Source: Spirochaetota bacterium
GTDB lineage: Bacteria; Spirochaetota; GWB1-36-13; JAKPDD01
DNA: 64,000 nt
Direction: 5' to 3'
Assembly (NCBI GenBank): GCA_029552945.1
Contig: JAKPDD010000032.1
Coordinates: 206,377-270,376, forward strand
The notes under the pieces are model-generated. The model saw nothing but the letters and a program-made list of their open reading frames with translations. It was not told the origin of the DNA and made no database searches. Positions 28,730 through 37,618 of this stretch are shown piece after piece (the first letter of the stretch is position 1; each line of letters opens with the position of its first letter). The position numbers and the translations under genes were made by a program.

Positions 28730-30235
28730 TTAGTTATACTTATCAAAATTATTCCTGTATTGCACTGCTTCAAGTATATGTTGTTCCATTATATCATTAT
28801 CCCCATTAAGATCTGCTATTGTTCTTGAGATTTTAAGCAATTTATAATAATTTCTCATAGATATACCCCACTTGTCTATTAATTTTCTTAACAGAGGTAC
28901 TATTTTTTGTGGAATTTGACAGAACTTGTTTACTTCATTATTATCAAGCATAGAGTTATATTTTTTTTGTCTTGACATTTGAGTATTAAAAGCTTTTAAA
29001 ACTCTTTTTCTTATCTCTTTTGAAGTTTCCTGTTTTGAATTAACGTCTTCATATTCAATTTCAGACATTTTTATATGAATATCTATTCTATCAAGTATAG
29101 GCCCTGAAATCTTTTTATAATACTGCTTGACCTTAGTAGGAGTACAACTACAACTTTTTACAGGATGCCAGAGATAACCACAATAACATGGGTTCATAGC
29201 AGCAACAAATAAAAAATTAGCAGGGAAAGTTACACAACCTTGACTTCTTGATACAGTAACTTTCCTTTCTTCAAGCGGTTCTCTTAAAACTTCAAAAACA
29301 CTTCTTTTAAACTCAGGAAATTCATCCATAAATAAAATCCCATTATGGGCAAGACTTATCTCACCAGGAGAAGGTATTGTTCCCCCACCTGTAATAGAAA
29401 CATCACTTGAAGTATGGTGTGGTGCCCTAAAAGGCCTCTTGTTTACAAGCCCTCCTTCATAATTTATTTTACCTTTTGCTATACTGTAAATTTTAGTTGT
29501 TTCAATAGACTCTTCAAAAGTAATAGGTGGCATTATCGATACAAGTCTTTTTGCCAGCATACTTTTACCAACCCCTGGTGATCCTATCATCAAAACATTA
29601 TGAAATCCTGCAGCAGCTATCTCAAGCCCTCTCTTTGCAAAAGACTGCCCCTTTACTTCAGAAAAATCTAAAGAAGATTCAATTTCAGGTCTAAAATTAT
29701 ATTCATAAACAGTAGGAACTGCTCTTCCTTCAATTACATCAATTACTTCACTAAGCTCTTTCACAGGATAAAGATTAACATCTTTTACAACAGAAACCTC
29801 ATCCAAGTTTGAATATGGAAAAATAATATTCTTAAAACCTTTTTTAACACATTCAAGAGCTATTACGAGTACTCCTTTAAGTTGTCTTATAACACCATTA
29901 AATCCAAGCTCACCTACAATTATTGTATCTGAAAGATTAATAACAGGATTAATAAAACCAGAACTTATAAGGACACCAACAGCTAACGGAAGGTCAAGAT
30001 ATGTACCTGTCTTTTTAATATCAGCAGGTGCAAGATTACATACAATTCTTCTTAAACTAAAGTCAATACCAATATGTTTTATAGCCTCAATAACCCTTTC
30101 CTTTGCCTCCTTAACACTTGCATCTGGTAACCCTACAATTTCAAAACCAGGAAAACCATTTTTATGTAATATTTCTATTTCAACTACTGTAGGCTCTAAT
30201 GAAAAAACAATAGCACTATTCATTTTTACAAGCAT
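28730..30235 (-). CDS. comM: YifB/ComM-family Mg-chelatase-like AAA+ ATPase
   Basis: The start is ATG 30235 (MLVKMNSAIVFSLEP, 501 residues), with an AGGGGG just upstream; a longer frame to 30310 adds 25 residues not found in the family. The N-terminal Lon-protease-like domain includes GLPDASVKEAKERV and NLAPADIKKTGTYLDLP. The AAA+ domain shows Walker A GSPGVGKSM near residue 215, Walker B LFMDEFPEF, and RAPHHTSSDVSITGGG. A C-terminal lid follows (GPILDRIDIHI). ComM is a hexameric helicase for branch migration in natural transformation of Vibrio and Haemophilus. Whether this organism is competent is not shown. Confidence 0.95.
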   Translation of the reverse strand: MLVKMNSAIVFSLEPTVVEIEILHKNGFPGFEIVGLPDASVKEAKERVIEAIKHIGIDFSLRRIVCNLAPADIKKTGTYLDLPLAVGVLISSGFINPVINLSDTIIVGELGFNGVIRQLKGVLVIALECVKKGFKNIIFPYSNLDEVSVVKDVNLYPVKELSEVIDVIEGRAVPTVYEYNFRPEIESSLDFSEVKGQSFAKRGLEIAAAGFHNVLMIGSPGVGKSMLAKRLVSIMPPITFEESIETTKIYSIAKGKINYEGGLVNKRPFRAPHHTSSDVSITGGGTIPSPGEISLAHNGILFMDEFPEFKRSVFEVLREPLEERKVTVSRSQGCVTFPANFLFVAAMNPCYCGYLWHPVKSCSCTPTKVKQYYKKISGPILDRIDIHIKMSEIEYEDVNSKQETSKEIRKRVLKAFNTQMSRQKKYNSMLDNNEVNKFCQIPQKIVPLLRKLIDKWGISMRNYYKLLKISRTIADLNGDNDIMEQHILEAVQYRNNFDKYN

Positions 30236-30307
30236 ATAACCCCCTATGCTTTGTTTTAATAACTTAAACAACAAAATAAATGATTTTTCCCATTCATTAA
30301 GGATTAG

Positions 30308-30340
30308 CACTTTTAGAAACTTTAATAAACTCTTAAAGTG
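30308..30340. promoter_or_regulatory. 33-base imperfect palindrome upstream of comM
   Basis: CACTTTTAGA and TCTTAAAGTG are nearly inverted copies around an AT-rich centre, about 75 bases upstream of the comM start. It could be an operator or leader hairpin. It is the most symmetric element in the 256-base gap between comM and the UbiB-like gene. Confidence 0.35.
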
Positions 30341-30491
30341 TTAAAAATTGATCTTTTCAAAACATTTAATTGATTTTTTATTTTTTAGCTATAATATATT
30401 TTTTAATTCAATTATTACGAATCCAAGAATTAAAATAAAAACCTTAATAGTTATTCTTAATTAAATTATTTTAATTCAAAATTAATAAAAA

Positions 30492-32126
30492 TTATTTTCT
30501 ATTTCTGAAAAAAGAAAATAAAAGTATTATGCTAAAAAAAATCGAAGAGTAGTAGAAAAAATTAGAAAATTTATAATGCCCATTAACATTAGAAAAATAG
30601 TACAATAAAATAGACACTATAATAAAAAATGAGTATATTATTTGATGCCCTAATTTGTAAATTTTGTTTACTCCCTTATTAAACTCTTTAAAACTTATCT
30701 TTATCTTACCACTATTTATTGTCTCAAGTGCTCTATATAATGACTCTGGTGTCTGAGATATATAGTAAAAATTTTCTTTTATCTCCTTTTTTATTGAATC
30801 TTTTATATTTTCTCCTGGCCCTAGTAAAAACTTTCTTAAATAAGGTAAAAGTATCTGTAAAAGATTTATATTTTTATCTAACTCAGCTACCACACCTATT
30901 AACAGACCGATAGTCCTTATAAGAAAAACATAATTCCTTGGTAATTGAATATATTTTAAAACTTCTTTTAACTCAATACCTATATTTTTAAGATTATAAA
31001 TTTTATAAATCTGATCCAACGTCATACTTTGATAGTCTTTAACATTAAAAAGATCAAGTTTATTAACAAGATAAAAAAATATATTTTCAAGTTTTTCTTT
31101 ATCAGAATAAGGTTTTAAAAAACCCATATATTCAAGATGTTGTATTATAAAACCATAGTCTTTAGTAATAAATGCTTTTAAAAGTTTTCTTATATCTATA
31201 AGAGTATCAGAAGAAAGAAAAGAGGATGAGCCAAAGTCTATAATTCCTATTTTCCCGTTTTTAGTTATTATTATATTCCCAGGATGAGGGTCAGAATGAA
31301 AAAATCCCTTTGTAAAAATCATATAAGAGTAAGTCTCTAATAATTTCTGCGATATAATTTTTAATGAAATACCAGCATTCTGTAGAGACCTTATATCATC
31401 TATTTTATATCCGTCAATAAACTCAGTAACAAGTATATCACCAACAGAAAGTTCTTCAATATAATTAGGTATTAAAACATTTTTAAATCCTGCTAACATT
31501 TTCTTTATTTCTTTCATATTTTTTTTCTCATATTCAAAGTCTATCTCCTTAAATATCATAGATTCAAATTCAGGATAAATATCCTCAATATTAAGTGAAG
31601 GAAAGAAAAAATTAATTATTTTCAAAACAGATGATATTATAAAAAGATCGTTTTTTGTTATTTCTCTTATATCTGGATATAAAACCTTAATTGCAACTAC
31701 TTTACCTTTAAAACTTGCTTTATAAACTTGGGCAAGAGAAGCACTCGCAATAGGAACAGGATTAAAATCACTTAAAAAGTCCTGAGGGATTTTTCCCCAG
31801 AATTTTACAAATATTGGTTTTATAACATCAAATTCTCTTGGGGGAACTTTATCCTGAAGGTCTTTAAGTTCTTTTGAAACTTCTGGTAAAAATACACTTG
31901 ATATAACACTTAAAAATTGACCAAACTTTATAAATATACCCTGTGATTTTATACAAAACTTTTTTATTCTGACTGCAGTGTATGAATTAAGTTTATAAAA
32001 AATTTTTGAGTAAGTTTTAGAGGATAGAAAATATTTAAATACAAGAATAAAAGGTAAATAACAAAAAATTATAGAAAGTGTAAATAATATTGCTCTTAAT
32101 AGTCTAAATCTTTTTATAAAAACCAC
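30492..32126 (-). CDS. UbiB/ABC1/AarF-family atypical kinase, membrane-anchored
   Basis: The 544-residue protein has hallmarks of the UbiB family: KFGQ at residues 67-70 in the KxGQ motif, the nucleotide-loop region VPIASASLAQVYKA, the lysine strand VAIKVLYPDI, the catalytic HSDPHPGNIIIT and the metal-binding IIDFGSS. A hydrophobic N-terminal segment (residues 11-33) and two C-terminal membrane segments suggest membrane anchoring. UbiB proteins support quinone biosynthesis or lipid homeostasis through ATPase activity. A polyprenyl diphosphate synthase gene lies about 3 kb away, which fits a quinone role but does not prove it. Confidence 0.9.
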   Translation of the reverse strand: MVFIKRFRLLRAILFTLSIIFCYLPFILVFKYFLSSKTYSKIFYKLNSYTAVRIKKFCIKSQGIFIKFGQFLSVISSVFLPEVSKELKDLQDKVPPREFDVIKPIFVKFWGKIPQDFLSDFNPVPIASASLAQVYKASFKGKVVAIKVLYPDIREITKNDLFIISSVLKIINFFFPSLNIEDIYPEFESMIFKEIDFEYEKKNMKEIKKMLAGFKNVLIPNYIEELSVGDILVTEFIDGYKIDDIRSLQNAGISLKIISQKLLETYSYMIFTKGFFHSDPHPGNIIITKNGKIGIIDFGSSSFLSSDTLIDIRKLLKAFITKDYGFIIQHLEYMGFLKPYSDKEKLENIFFYLVNKLDLFNVKDYQSMTLDQIYKIYNLKNIGIELKEVLKYIQLPRNYVFLIRTIGLLIGVVAELDKNINLLQILLPYLRKFLLGPGENIKDSIKKEIKENFYYISQTPESLYRALETINSGKIKISFKEFNKGVNKIYKLGHQIIYSFFIIVSILLYYFSNVNGHYKFSNFFYYSSIFFSIILLFSFFRNRK

Positions 32127-32143
32127 CTTTATTAACTTTATTT

Positions 32144-32875
32144 TTATTTAAGGTTAAGGATAATTCTTTTATTACTAAGAATAACAATAGCTTTTCCATT
32201 TTTTACATCTTCCGCTTCATCATATTGGGGTTGAACAATAATTTCACCTTTTTTATTAATATACCCATATTTACCATTAAGCTTTATCCAGGCATATCCC
32301 TCACTAAAACTTCCACCATCTTCAAGTATCGGCTTAAATATAAAATCCCCTTTTTTATTAATATAACCGTAATAACCATCAAGTGCAACCAATGACACAC
32401 CATCTATAAAATCAGATGCAAAATCAAATCTTGGTGATATAATAATTTTACCTTTTTTATTAATAAACCCATAAACATTTTTAACAGAAATAACTGCAAG
32501 ATTATCAGAAAAATTACCAGCAAAATCAAACTTAAAGTCAATAACTTTTCTATTTTTTCTATCTATAAATCCCCACTTCCCATTGCTTTTAACTGAAGCA
32601 AGACCATCTGAAAAATTATTTACAAAGTCATAGACAAAAGGTATAATAACATTATTATTTATGTCTATAAAGCCCCACTTATTATTAAGTTTAACCCTAG
32701 CTATACCATCAAAAAAGTCACCTGCATATTGATACATAGGTTTTATTAATACTTTGCCACTATCAATATCAACAAAACCCCATAGATCACCCTTTATAGT
32801 CCTCATAATATTTAATGAGTATAAAAGAAAAGGGAAAAACATAATGAATATAAACAGTAGAATCTTATAAAACAT
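32144..32875 (-). CDS. WG-repeat protein, exported or membrane-anchored
   Basis: The 243-residue protein has a hydrophobic N-terminal segment (MFYKILLFIFIMFFPFLLYS), probably a signal peptide, followed by six WG/YG repeats. Examples are LWGFVDIDSGKV, KWGFIDINNNVI, KWGFIDRKNRKV, VYGFINKKGKII, YYGYINKKGDFI and KYGYINKKGEII, each separated by about 34 residues. The family is of unknown function and may form a beta-propeller-like or solenoid surface. It follows recA by 81 bases. Its ribosome binding site lies in a hairpin. Confidence 0.88.
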   Translation of the reverse strand: MFYKILLFIFIMFFPFLLYSLNIMRTIKGDLWGFVDIDSGKVLIKPMYQYAGDFFDGIARVKLNNKWGFIDINNNVIIPFVYDFVNNFSDGLASVKSNGKWGFIDRKNRKVIDFKFDFAGNFSDNLAVISVKNVYGFINKKGKIIISPRFDFASDFIDGVSLVALDGYYGYINKKGDFIFKPILEDGGSFSEGYAWIKLNGKYGYINKKGEIIVQPQYDEAEDVKNGKAIVILSNKRIILNLK

Positions 32876-32878
32876 AAC

Positions 32879-32903
32879 CCGAACCTCTAAATTTAAGATT
32901 CGG
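32879..32903 (-). promoter_or_regulatory. Hairpin covering the ribosome binding site of the WG-repeat gene
   Basis: On the minus strand the first nine bases, starting CCGAATC, pair with the last nine, ending GGTTCGG, with two G-T wobbles and a 7-base loop. The 3' arm contains the AGAGG ribosome binding site, 8 bases before the ATG at 32875. Folding would hide the site, as in RNA thermometers or regulated leaders. Only the geometry is seen; function is inferred. Confidence 0.5.
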
Positions 32904-32934
32904 AAAATAACAAAAAAATATAATATATAATAAT

Positions 32935-32958
32935 AAAATTTTAATAATTAAAAATTTT
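32935..32958 (-). terminator. A/T hairpin at the recA 3' end
   Basis: AAAATTTT at 32935-32942 and at 32951-32958 (a self-complementary octamer) can form an 8-base-pair stem overlapping the recA stop codon. The downstream minus-strand sequence is T-rich but not a pure T run, so termination is likely weak. Confidence 0.4.
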
Positions 32959-34033
32959 ACAACAACTCTTCTGTTACATCTTCAACTTTCTTTCTTTTTT
33001 TAGACTCTTTAGTCTCTTTCTCATCTTTTTTATTATCTTGTTTAACCTCAATAGCAGGAAGTTCATACTTCTCTCTTATAAGATTTTCAATTTTTAATGC
33101 AAAATCAGGATTAGCTTCAAAATATGAATATGTAGACTCTTTTCCCTGCCCAATTTTATCATTACCAAAATAATAGAAAGTCCCTTTTCTCTCTATTATG
33201 CCCAGATTAACAGCCTCCTCAAGAAGTGTATAGACATTATATATACCTTTATCATACAAAACCATAAACTCACCTTTCTTAAAAGGGGGGGCCATCTTAT
33301 TTTTATTAACTTTTATTTTTGTAATAGTTCCATAAGATTCTTCTTTATCTTTTAAAGCCTCTCCTCTCCTTACCTCTATTCTTATTGAAGAATAAAATTT
33401 TAAAGCCATCCCGCCTGTGGTTGTTTCAGGATTACCATAACTACCTATTTTCATTCTTATTTGATTAATAAAAATCATACATGTATTTGTTTTAGAAATT
33501 ATACCTGTTATTTTTCTTAATGCCTGAGACATCAATCTTGCCTGTAACCCTATTTGAGAATCACCCATATTACCTTCTATTTCAGCTCTTGGGACTAATG
33601 CTGCAACACTATCTATTACTATAAGGTCAATCTGCCCAGTTCTTGCTAATGTCTCTGCTATCTCTAATGCCTGCTCACCTGAATCTGGTTGTGAAATATA
33701 CAGGTCCTCAAGGTTAACCCCCAACTTTTTAGCATATATAGGGTCTAATGCATGTTCTGCATCTATAAAAGCAGCAACTCCGCCATTTTTCTGAACCTGA
33801 GCAATAGTAGATAATGCTATAGTTGTTTTACCCGAAGACTCAGGCCCATATATTTCAACAATCCGCCCTCTTGGAAGCCCTCCTATTCCTGTTGCTATAT
33901 CAAGAGATATTATCCCAGTAGGTATAACTGGAATACTTATCTTCTCTTTTTGGTCAAGTTTCATTATAACACCTTCACCAAACCTTTTTTGTATCTCTTT
34001 AATAGCAGAATCTAACAAGTTCTTATCTTTCAT
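32957..34033 (-). CDS. recA: RecA recombinase
   Basis: The 358-residue protein has Walker A GPESSGKT at residues 63-70, [33 protein letters not shown] (Walker B), [12 protein letters not shown] and the loop-2 region [21 protein letters not shown]. The C-terminus is Lys/Glu-rich, as usual. RecA drives homologous recombination and SOS induction. I saw no clear LexA-box upstream. The ComFB-domain gene precedes it by 62 bases on the same strand. Confidence 0.99.
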   Translation of the reverse strand: MKDKNLLDSAIKEIQKRFGEGVIMKLDQKEKISIPVIPTGIISLDIATGIGGLPRGRIVEIYGPESSGKTTIALSTIAQVQKNGGVAAFIDAEHALDPIYAKKLGVNLEDLYISQPDSGEQALEIAETLARTGQIDLIVIDSVAALVPRAEIEGNMGDSQIGLQARLMSQALRKITGIISKTNTCMIFINQIRMKIGSYGNPETTTGGMALKFYSSIRIEVRRGEALKDKEESYGTITKIKVNKNKMAPPFKKGEFMVLYDKGIYNVYTLLEEAVNLGIIERKGTFYYFGNDKIGQGKESTYSYFEANPDFALKIENLIREKYELPAIEVKQDNKKDEKETKESKKRKKVEDVTEELL

Positions 34034-34095
34034 TTTTTAAAACCCTCTTTATTTTGAATAAATAGAAAATTAAAATTTAAAAAATAGAGTAAAAA

Positions 34096-34800
34096 TTATA
34101 TCAATATAGGATTTAATTCATAACTAAAATTAGTACTTATATAATTTCTTATAATTTTATCAGTGAAAAGTTCTAAAGTAAACTCCTCTTCATATTCATC
34201 ATTAACGCCAATTTTAAAATTAACTTTTTCTTTTGTGTGAGAACTCTGTTCTTTGGCCTTAATCTCTTTAGGCCAAAACGTATAATAACCACCCAATCTT
34301 ATTGGAACTATATAAGGATTAGACCATGACTGTTCTTTCATAGGAGCAAGAACATACTTATCTTGCTCATTATCATATATATATAATTCAACTTTAACAC
34401 CGTCTTTAGGTTTAAGGGATACATAATCAAGAACACGACCTAAAATATACGGAAAATTAACATAATAAAAATCAGTTGTTTCATACTCTTCCTGTCTTAA
34501 AATCTCAATGCCATTTTGAGGGAAAGAATGTAAATGAGACTTTCTTCTATCTTTTATAATATTTATAGCCTGCAAGACTAATGAATATATATCAGTTTTA
34601 TCCTGTATATCTATCTTTAAGTCAGCTTCAAGGTGTAAAATACCTCTCCCGCTACTTATATAAAATGGTTTTGTTCTATTTAAAACATAAGTAACAATAT
34701 CCTCAACACAAATAGAACACTTACAAACATCTTTTAAATCTTTTAATACATCTTCAAGAACTTTTATAACAAGATCCTCTTTAAGATTTTTTATAAACAT
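34096..34800 (-). CDS. ComFB-domain protein with a C-terminal extension
   Basis: The first 90 residues of this 234-residue protein match the late-competence ComFB pattern: VLEDVLKDLKDVCKCSICVEDIVTYVLNRTKPFYISS, with C26, C28 and C31 in the CxCxxC group. Most ComFB proteins are about 90-170 residues. Here the remaining 140 residues include an acidic, aromatic-rich region with GGYYTFWPKEIKAKEQ that I do not recognise. ComFB takes its name from the B. subtilis comF operon, where its role is unclear; some cyanobacterial ComFB proteins have been reported to bind cyclic di-GMP. It directly precedes recA. A regulatory role is inferred, not shown. Confidence 0.75.
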   Translation of the reverse strand: MFIKNLKEDLVIKVLEDVLKDLKDVCKCSICVEDIVTYVLNRTKPFYISSGRGILHLEADLKIDIQDKTDIYSLVLQAINIIKDRRKSHLHSFPQNGIEILRQEEYETTDFYYVNFPYILGRVLDYVSLKPKDGVKVELYIYDNEQDKYVLAPMKEQSWSNPYIVPIRLGGYYTFWPKEIKAKEQSSHTKEKVNFKIGVNDEYEEEFTLELFTDKIIRNYISTNFSYELNPILI

Positions 34801-34924
34801 TAAATAACTCTCTATTAAAAATTTTTATTTTTATAATATATAAAAATAAAATATAGTTTTAACCAAAACAAATAAGTTTAAAAAATAAATTAAATTTTTT
34901 ACCTACAAAATCAAAGGATAATTA

Positions 34925-35926
34925 ATGGAATTAAAAAAATATACTGATATTATTAAAAAATCAATAATAGAAATACTGGATTCATATAAAGAACTACCAT
35001 CAATAGGAGAATGGACAATTGACTCACTAGAAAAAATTAAAAACTTTAGTATTAATGGGAAATTAATAAGAGGTGCTTTAATATGTCTTATTGAAGATAA
35101 AATAAAAGGATCATATTCAGAAAATTCAATAAAAACTTCTGTTGCTATTGAACTTTTACAATCAGGGCTATTAATTCATGATGATATAATGGATAACGAT
35201 GATATTAGAAGAGGTCAAACATCAATCCATGCCCAATATAGAAATAAATATCAAAACTCTAAAAATCCACAAAAATTAGGAGAATCATTGGGTATATGTC
35301 TTGGAGATATATGTTTTTTCCTCAGTTTTGATATACTCTCAAAAATACCTAAAAAAGAGATTATGAAAGAGATAATAACTTTATTTTCAAAAGAGATGAT
35401 AACAGTAGGTCTTGCACAAATGCAGGATATATATTTCTCTGAAGTATATAATATAGACCCACAATATGAAGATATAATTAATTTATATAAATATAAAACA
35501 GCAAGATACAGTTTCAGTCTCCCACTAATAGCCGGTGCATATATATCTGAAATAAAAGATGAGATACCAACCCTGTCAATATTAGGTGAAAAAATAGGAA
35601 TTCTCTTTCAGATAAAAGATGATTATATAGATCTATTTTCCTCAACTGAAGAAATAGGAAAACCAGTAGGCTCAGATATAATAAATGAAAAAAAAACTAT
35701 AATCTTTTATTATTTAAAAGAAGAATTAAAAGTAAAAAATTTATCAGATTATACAATTAAAGAAATAAAAGAAATTATTGAGCAGAAAGGAATAAATAAA
35801 AAAATACAAAAAATAGTTGATAATTTACTAAAAGAAATAAATAATATAATAGAAAACATAAGTAACGAAAGTCTTAAAAATGAATTAAAAAAAGTCTCTC
35901 AATTTGTAATAGAAAGAAAAAAATAA
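34925..35926 (+). CDS. Trans-polyprenyl diphosphate synthase
   Basis: The 333-residue protein has both aspartate-rich motifs of isoprenyl synthases: DDIMD at residues 86-90 (in LIHDDIMDNDDIRRGQ) and DDYID at 232-236. It condenses isopentenyl diphosphate with an allylic primer. Product length (geranyl, farnesyl, octaprenyl) depends on residues upstream of the first motif, and I do not assign it. It is a single plus-strand gene between divergent and convergent minus-strand operons, ending at a terminator. Confidence 0.93.
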   Translation: MELKKYTDIIKKSIIEILDSYKELPSIGEWTIDSLEKIKNFSINGKLIRGALICLIEDKIKGSYSENSIKTSVAIELLQSGLLIHDDIMDNDDIRRGQTSIHAQYRNKYQNSKNPQKLGESLGICLGDICFFLSFDILSKIPKKEIMKEIITLFSKEMITVGLAQMQDIYFSEVYNIDPQYEDIINLYKYKTARYSFSLPLIAGAYISEIKDEIPTLSILGEKIGILFQIKDDYIDLFSSTEEIGKPVGSDIINEKKTIIFYYLKEELKVKNLSDYTIKEIKEIIEQKGINKKIQKIVDNLLKEINNIIENISNESLKNELKKVSQFVIERKK

Positions 35927-35927
35927 T

Positions 35928-35949
35928 AAAATTTTAGTTTTAAAATTTT
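35928..35949. terminator. Bidirectional A/T-only terminator hairpin
   Basis: AAAATTTTA and TAAAATTTT form a perfect 9-base-pair stem with a 4-base GTTT loop, followed by T on the plus strand. It starts 2 bases after the prenyl synthase stop and abuts the truA stop on the other strand, so it probably ends both transcripts. Confidence 0.65.
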
Positions 35950-36687
35950 TTAAAACTCAATTTTATAAAGATAAAGACCATTTGGTGGAGCAGTCGGAAA
36001 TGGATTTTTCCCCCTATTCTTAGCTTTTAATATATCTTTAATAAACTCAGGTTGAAAGTCATTACTTTTAGCTATACCCACACAAGTCCCAATAATAACT
36101 CTAACCATTCTTCTTAAAAAAGCATTACCTTTAATAAAAATATATATAAATTTTCCTTTCTTTTTAACTTTAATAGAAATTATTTTCCTAACATGATTGT
36201 CTTTTTCCGTTCTTTCTGAAAAAGAAGAAAAATCATGTTCCCCCTTTAAATATTTTAGCGTTTTTTTTAATTTTCTTATCTTTATTTTACCTCTTACATG
36301 CCAAACATACCTATAAAAAAAGGGGGGGCAAACATCATCATTGTTATATATAACATACATATATTCTCTTGACTTAGCAGAAAATCTTGCATGAAAACTC
36401 TTATTTTCATATTTTACTTTATTTACTCTTATTTGAGGTGGGAGGAGAGAGTTTAATGCCTTCTTTAATCCATCCTCTGGGATATTTTTATCAGTTTTAA
36501 AACTTATTACCTGCATAATGGCATGTACACCAGTATCTGTTCTCCCTGATGTAAATGTCTTTATAGTCTGATTATAAACTTTTGATATTGCATTTTCTAT
36601 AAGACCCTGTACTGTGGGGTCTGAGGTTTGTATTTGATACCCTTTAAAATCAGTCCCATCATAAGAAACTTCAAGCCTTACTACCAT
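35950..36687 (-). CDS. truA: tRNA pseudouridine synthase A (positions 38-40)
   Basis: The 245-residue protein has RLEVSYDGTDFKGYQIQ at the N-terminus, catalytic D51 in SGRTDTGVHA, and FLRRMVRVIIGTCVGIAK near the C-terminus, all typical of TruA. It modifies uridines in the tRNA anticodon stem. It is the last gene of the cdaA operon. The gap to the DUF2225 gene is 24 bases. Confidence 0.97.
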   Translation of the reverse strand: MVVRLEVSYDGTDFKGYQIQTSDPTVQGLIENAISKVYNQTIKTFTSGRTDTGVHAIMQVISFKTDKNIPEDGLKKALNSLLPPQIRVNKVKYENKSFHARFSAKSREYMYVIYNNDDVCPPFFYRYVWHVRGKIKIRKLKKTLKYLKGEHDFSSFSERTEKDNHVRKIISIKVKKKGKFIYIFIKGNAFLRRMVRVIIGTCVGIAKSNDFQPEFIKDILKAKNRGKNPFPTAPPNGLYLYKIEF

Positions 36688-36711
36688 TAAACCACCTAAA
36701 TATTAAAATTA

Positions 36712-37614
36712 TTATTCCTCTATTTCAAGATTAACACTCTCTTCTATCTCCTGTAAATGACTTGAAACTTCATCATATAGATCCCTAACTATATTTAACA
36801 AAGGCCCTGGTTTCTCCTTGCTGGCTTTACCTATTCCAAATATTTTACCTATAGTCTTTTTAATTTCTCTATATATCTCAGCTTTTTTAACTATATCCTC
36901 CTCTTTATAACTCATCTTATAATTAAGATAATTCATAATATAAATAAATCCATCATACCCGTAGTTTTTATCAATATCAGGGCCAAGGTCAACACCATCT
37001 AGTTTTTCTTTACCTTTCAAAGCAAGGTCATAAGCAGAATTATAATAATTCCTTGCTTTCTCATACATTATTTCCTGGATTTTAAGAAACCTTTCATATA
37101 GTTCTTTTTTATTTTCTTTTAAAACTTTTGCGGCCATATCACCAAATAACCAAGCAGCCCTTAGTGAAGAAATCCCTTTTTTTATTGTTGGCGATTCTTT
37201 TGGTGGGAAAAAAGAGTAACAGCTAATCGAAAGAATATATGATGCTGCTCCTGAATATAAGTTTCTTTCCTGTTCAAAGTCAATAATAATCGGTGCAAAT
37301 ATTTCCTGTATTATTTTTCTTCTATATTCAATAAGATTAGAGACAAGATCAATGTTATTAGGTGATATATTATTAAAGTCTCTTTGCGGGGAAGCATACC
37401 AACATGCAGGACAAACTGTAATAAAATAAGCTAATGGGTGAACCTCCCCAAACTTTGTATTTTCTTCGTATGTTCTCCTTAACTCCGGGGTTATATCTTT
37501 GGCAATAAGTCTACCTCTACCTGTAAGCATTTCCTCTCTTTTAAAAGAATAGTTACAAACAGGACAGGTTGTCTCATTCTTACTGAAAAATGAAATCTTC
37601 TTTTTATCCTCCAT
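36712..37614 (-). CDS. DUF2225 protein, probable zinc-binding
   Basis: The 300-residue protein has two Cys pairs, C17/C20 (CPVC) and C68/C71 (CPAC), spaced as a zinc site, then a largely helical region with repeats of basic and aromatic residues. DUF2225 proteins are found in spirochaetes and some Firmicutes and have no established function. It is cytoplasmic by sequence, with no signal peptide. It lies 4 bases after pdxJ and before truA, so it is cotranscribed with them. Confidence 0.88.
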   Translation of the reverse strand: MEDKKKISFFSKNETTCPVCNYSFKREEMLTGRGRLIAKDITPELRRTYEENTKFGEVHPLAYFITVCPACWYASPQRDFNNISPNNIDLVSNLIEYRRKIIQEIFAPIIIDFEQERNLYSGAASYILSISCYSFFPPKESPTIKKGISSLRAAWLFGDMAAKVLKENKKELYERFLKIQEIMYEKARNYYNSAYDLALKGKEKLDGVDLGPDIDKNYGYDGFIYIMNYLNYKMSYKEEDIVKKAEIYREIKKTIGKIFGIGKASKEKPGPLLNIVRDLYDEVSSHLQEIEESVNLEIEE

Positions 37615-37618
37615 AAAA

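Noticed and set aside
32144-32875. WG-repeat region as a CRISPR-like or tandem DNA repeat
   Set aside because: The repeats are at the protein level only; DNA of successive repeats differs in sequence and spacing.
34072-34160. LexA/SOS box near recA
   Set aside because: No GAAC-type or E. coli-type palindrome was found between recA and the upstream gene; the AT-rich stretch offers only weak matches.
36313-36330. Short G and C runs (for example inside truA and recA) as phase-variable tracts
   Set aside because: They are six to seven bases long within conserved coding sequence and the frames are intact; nothing suggests switching.
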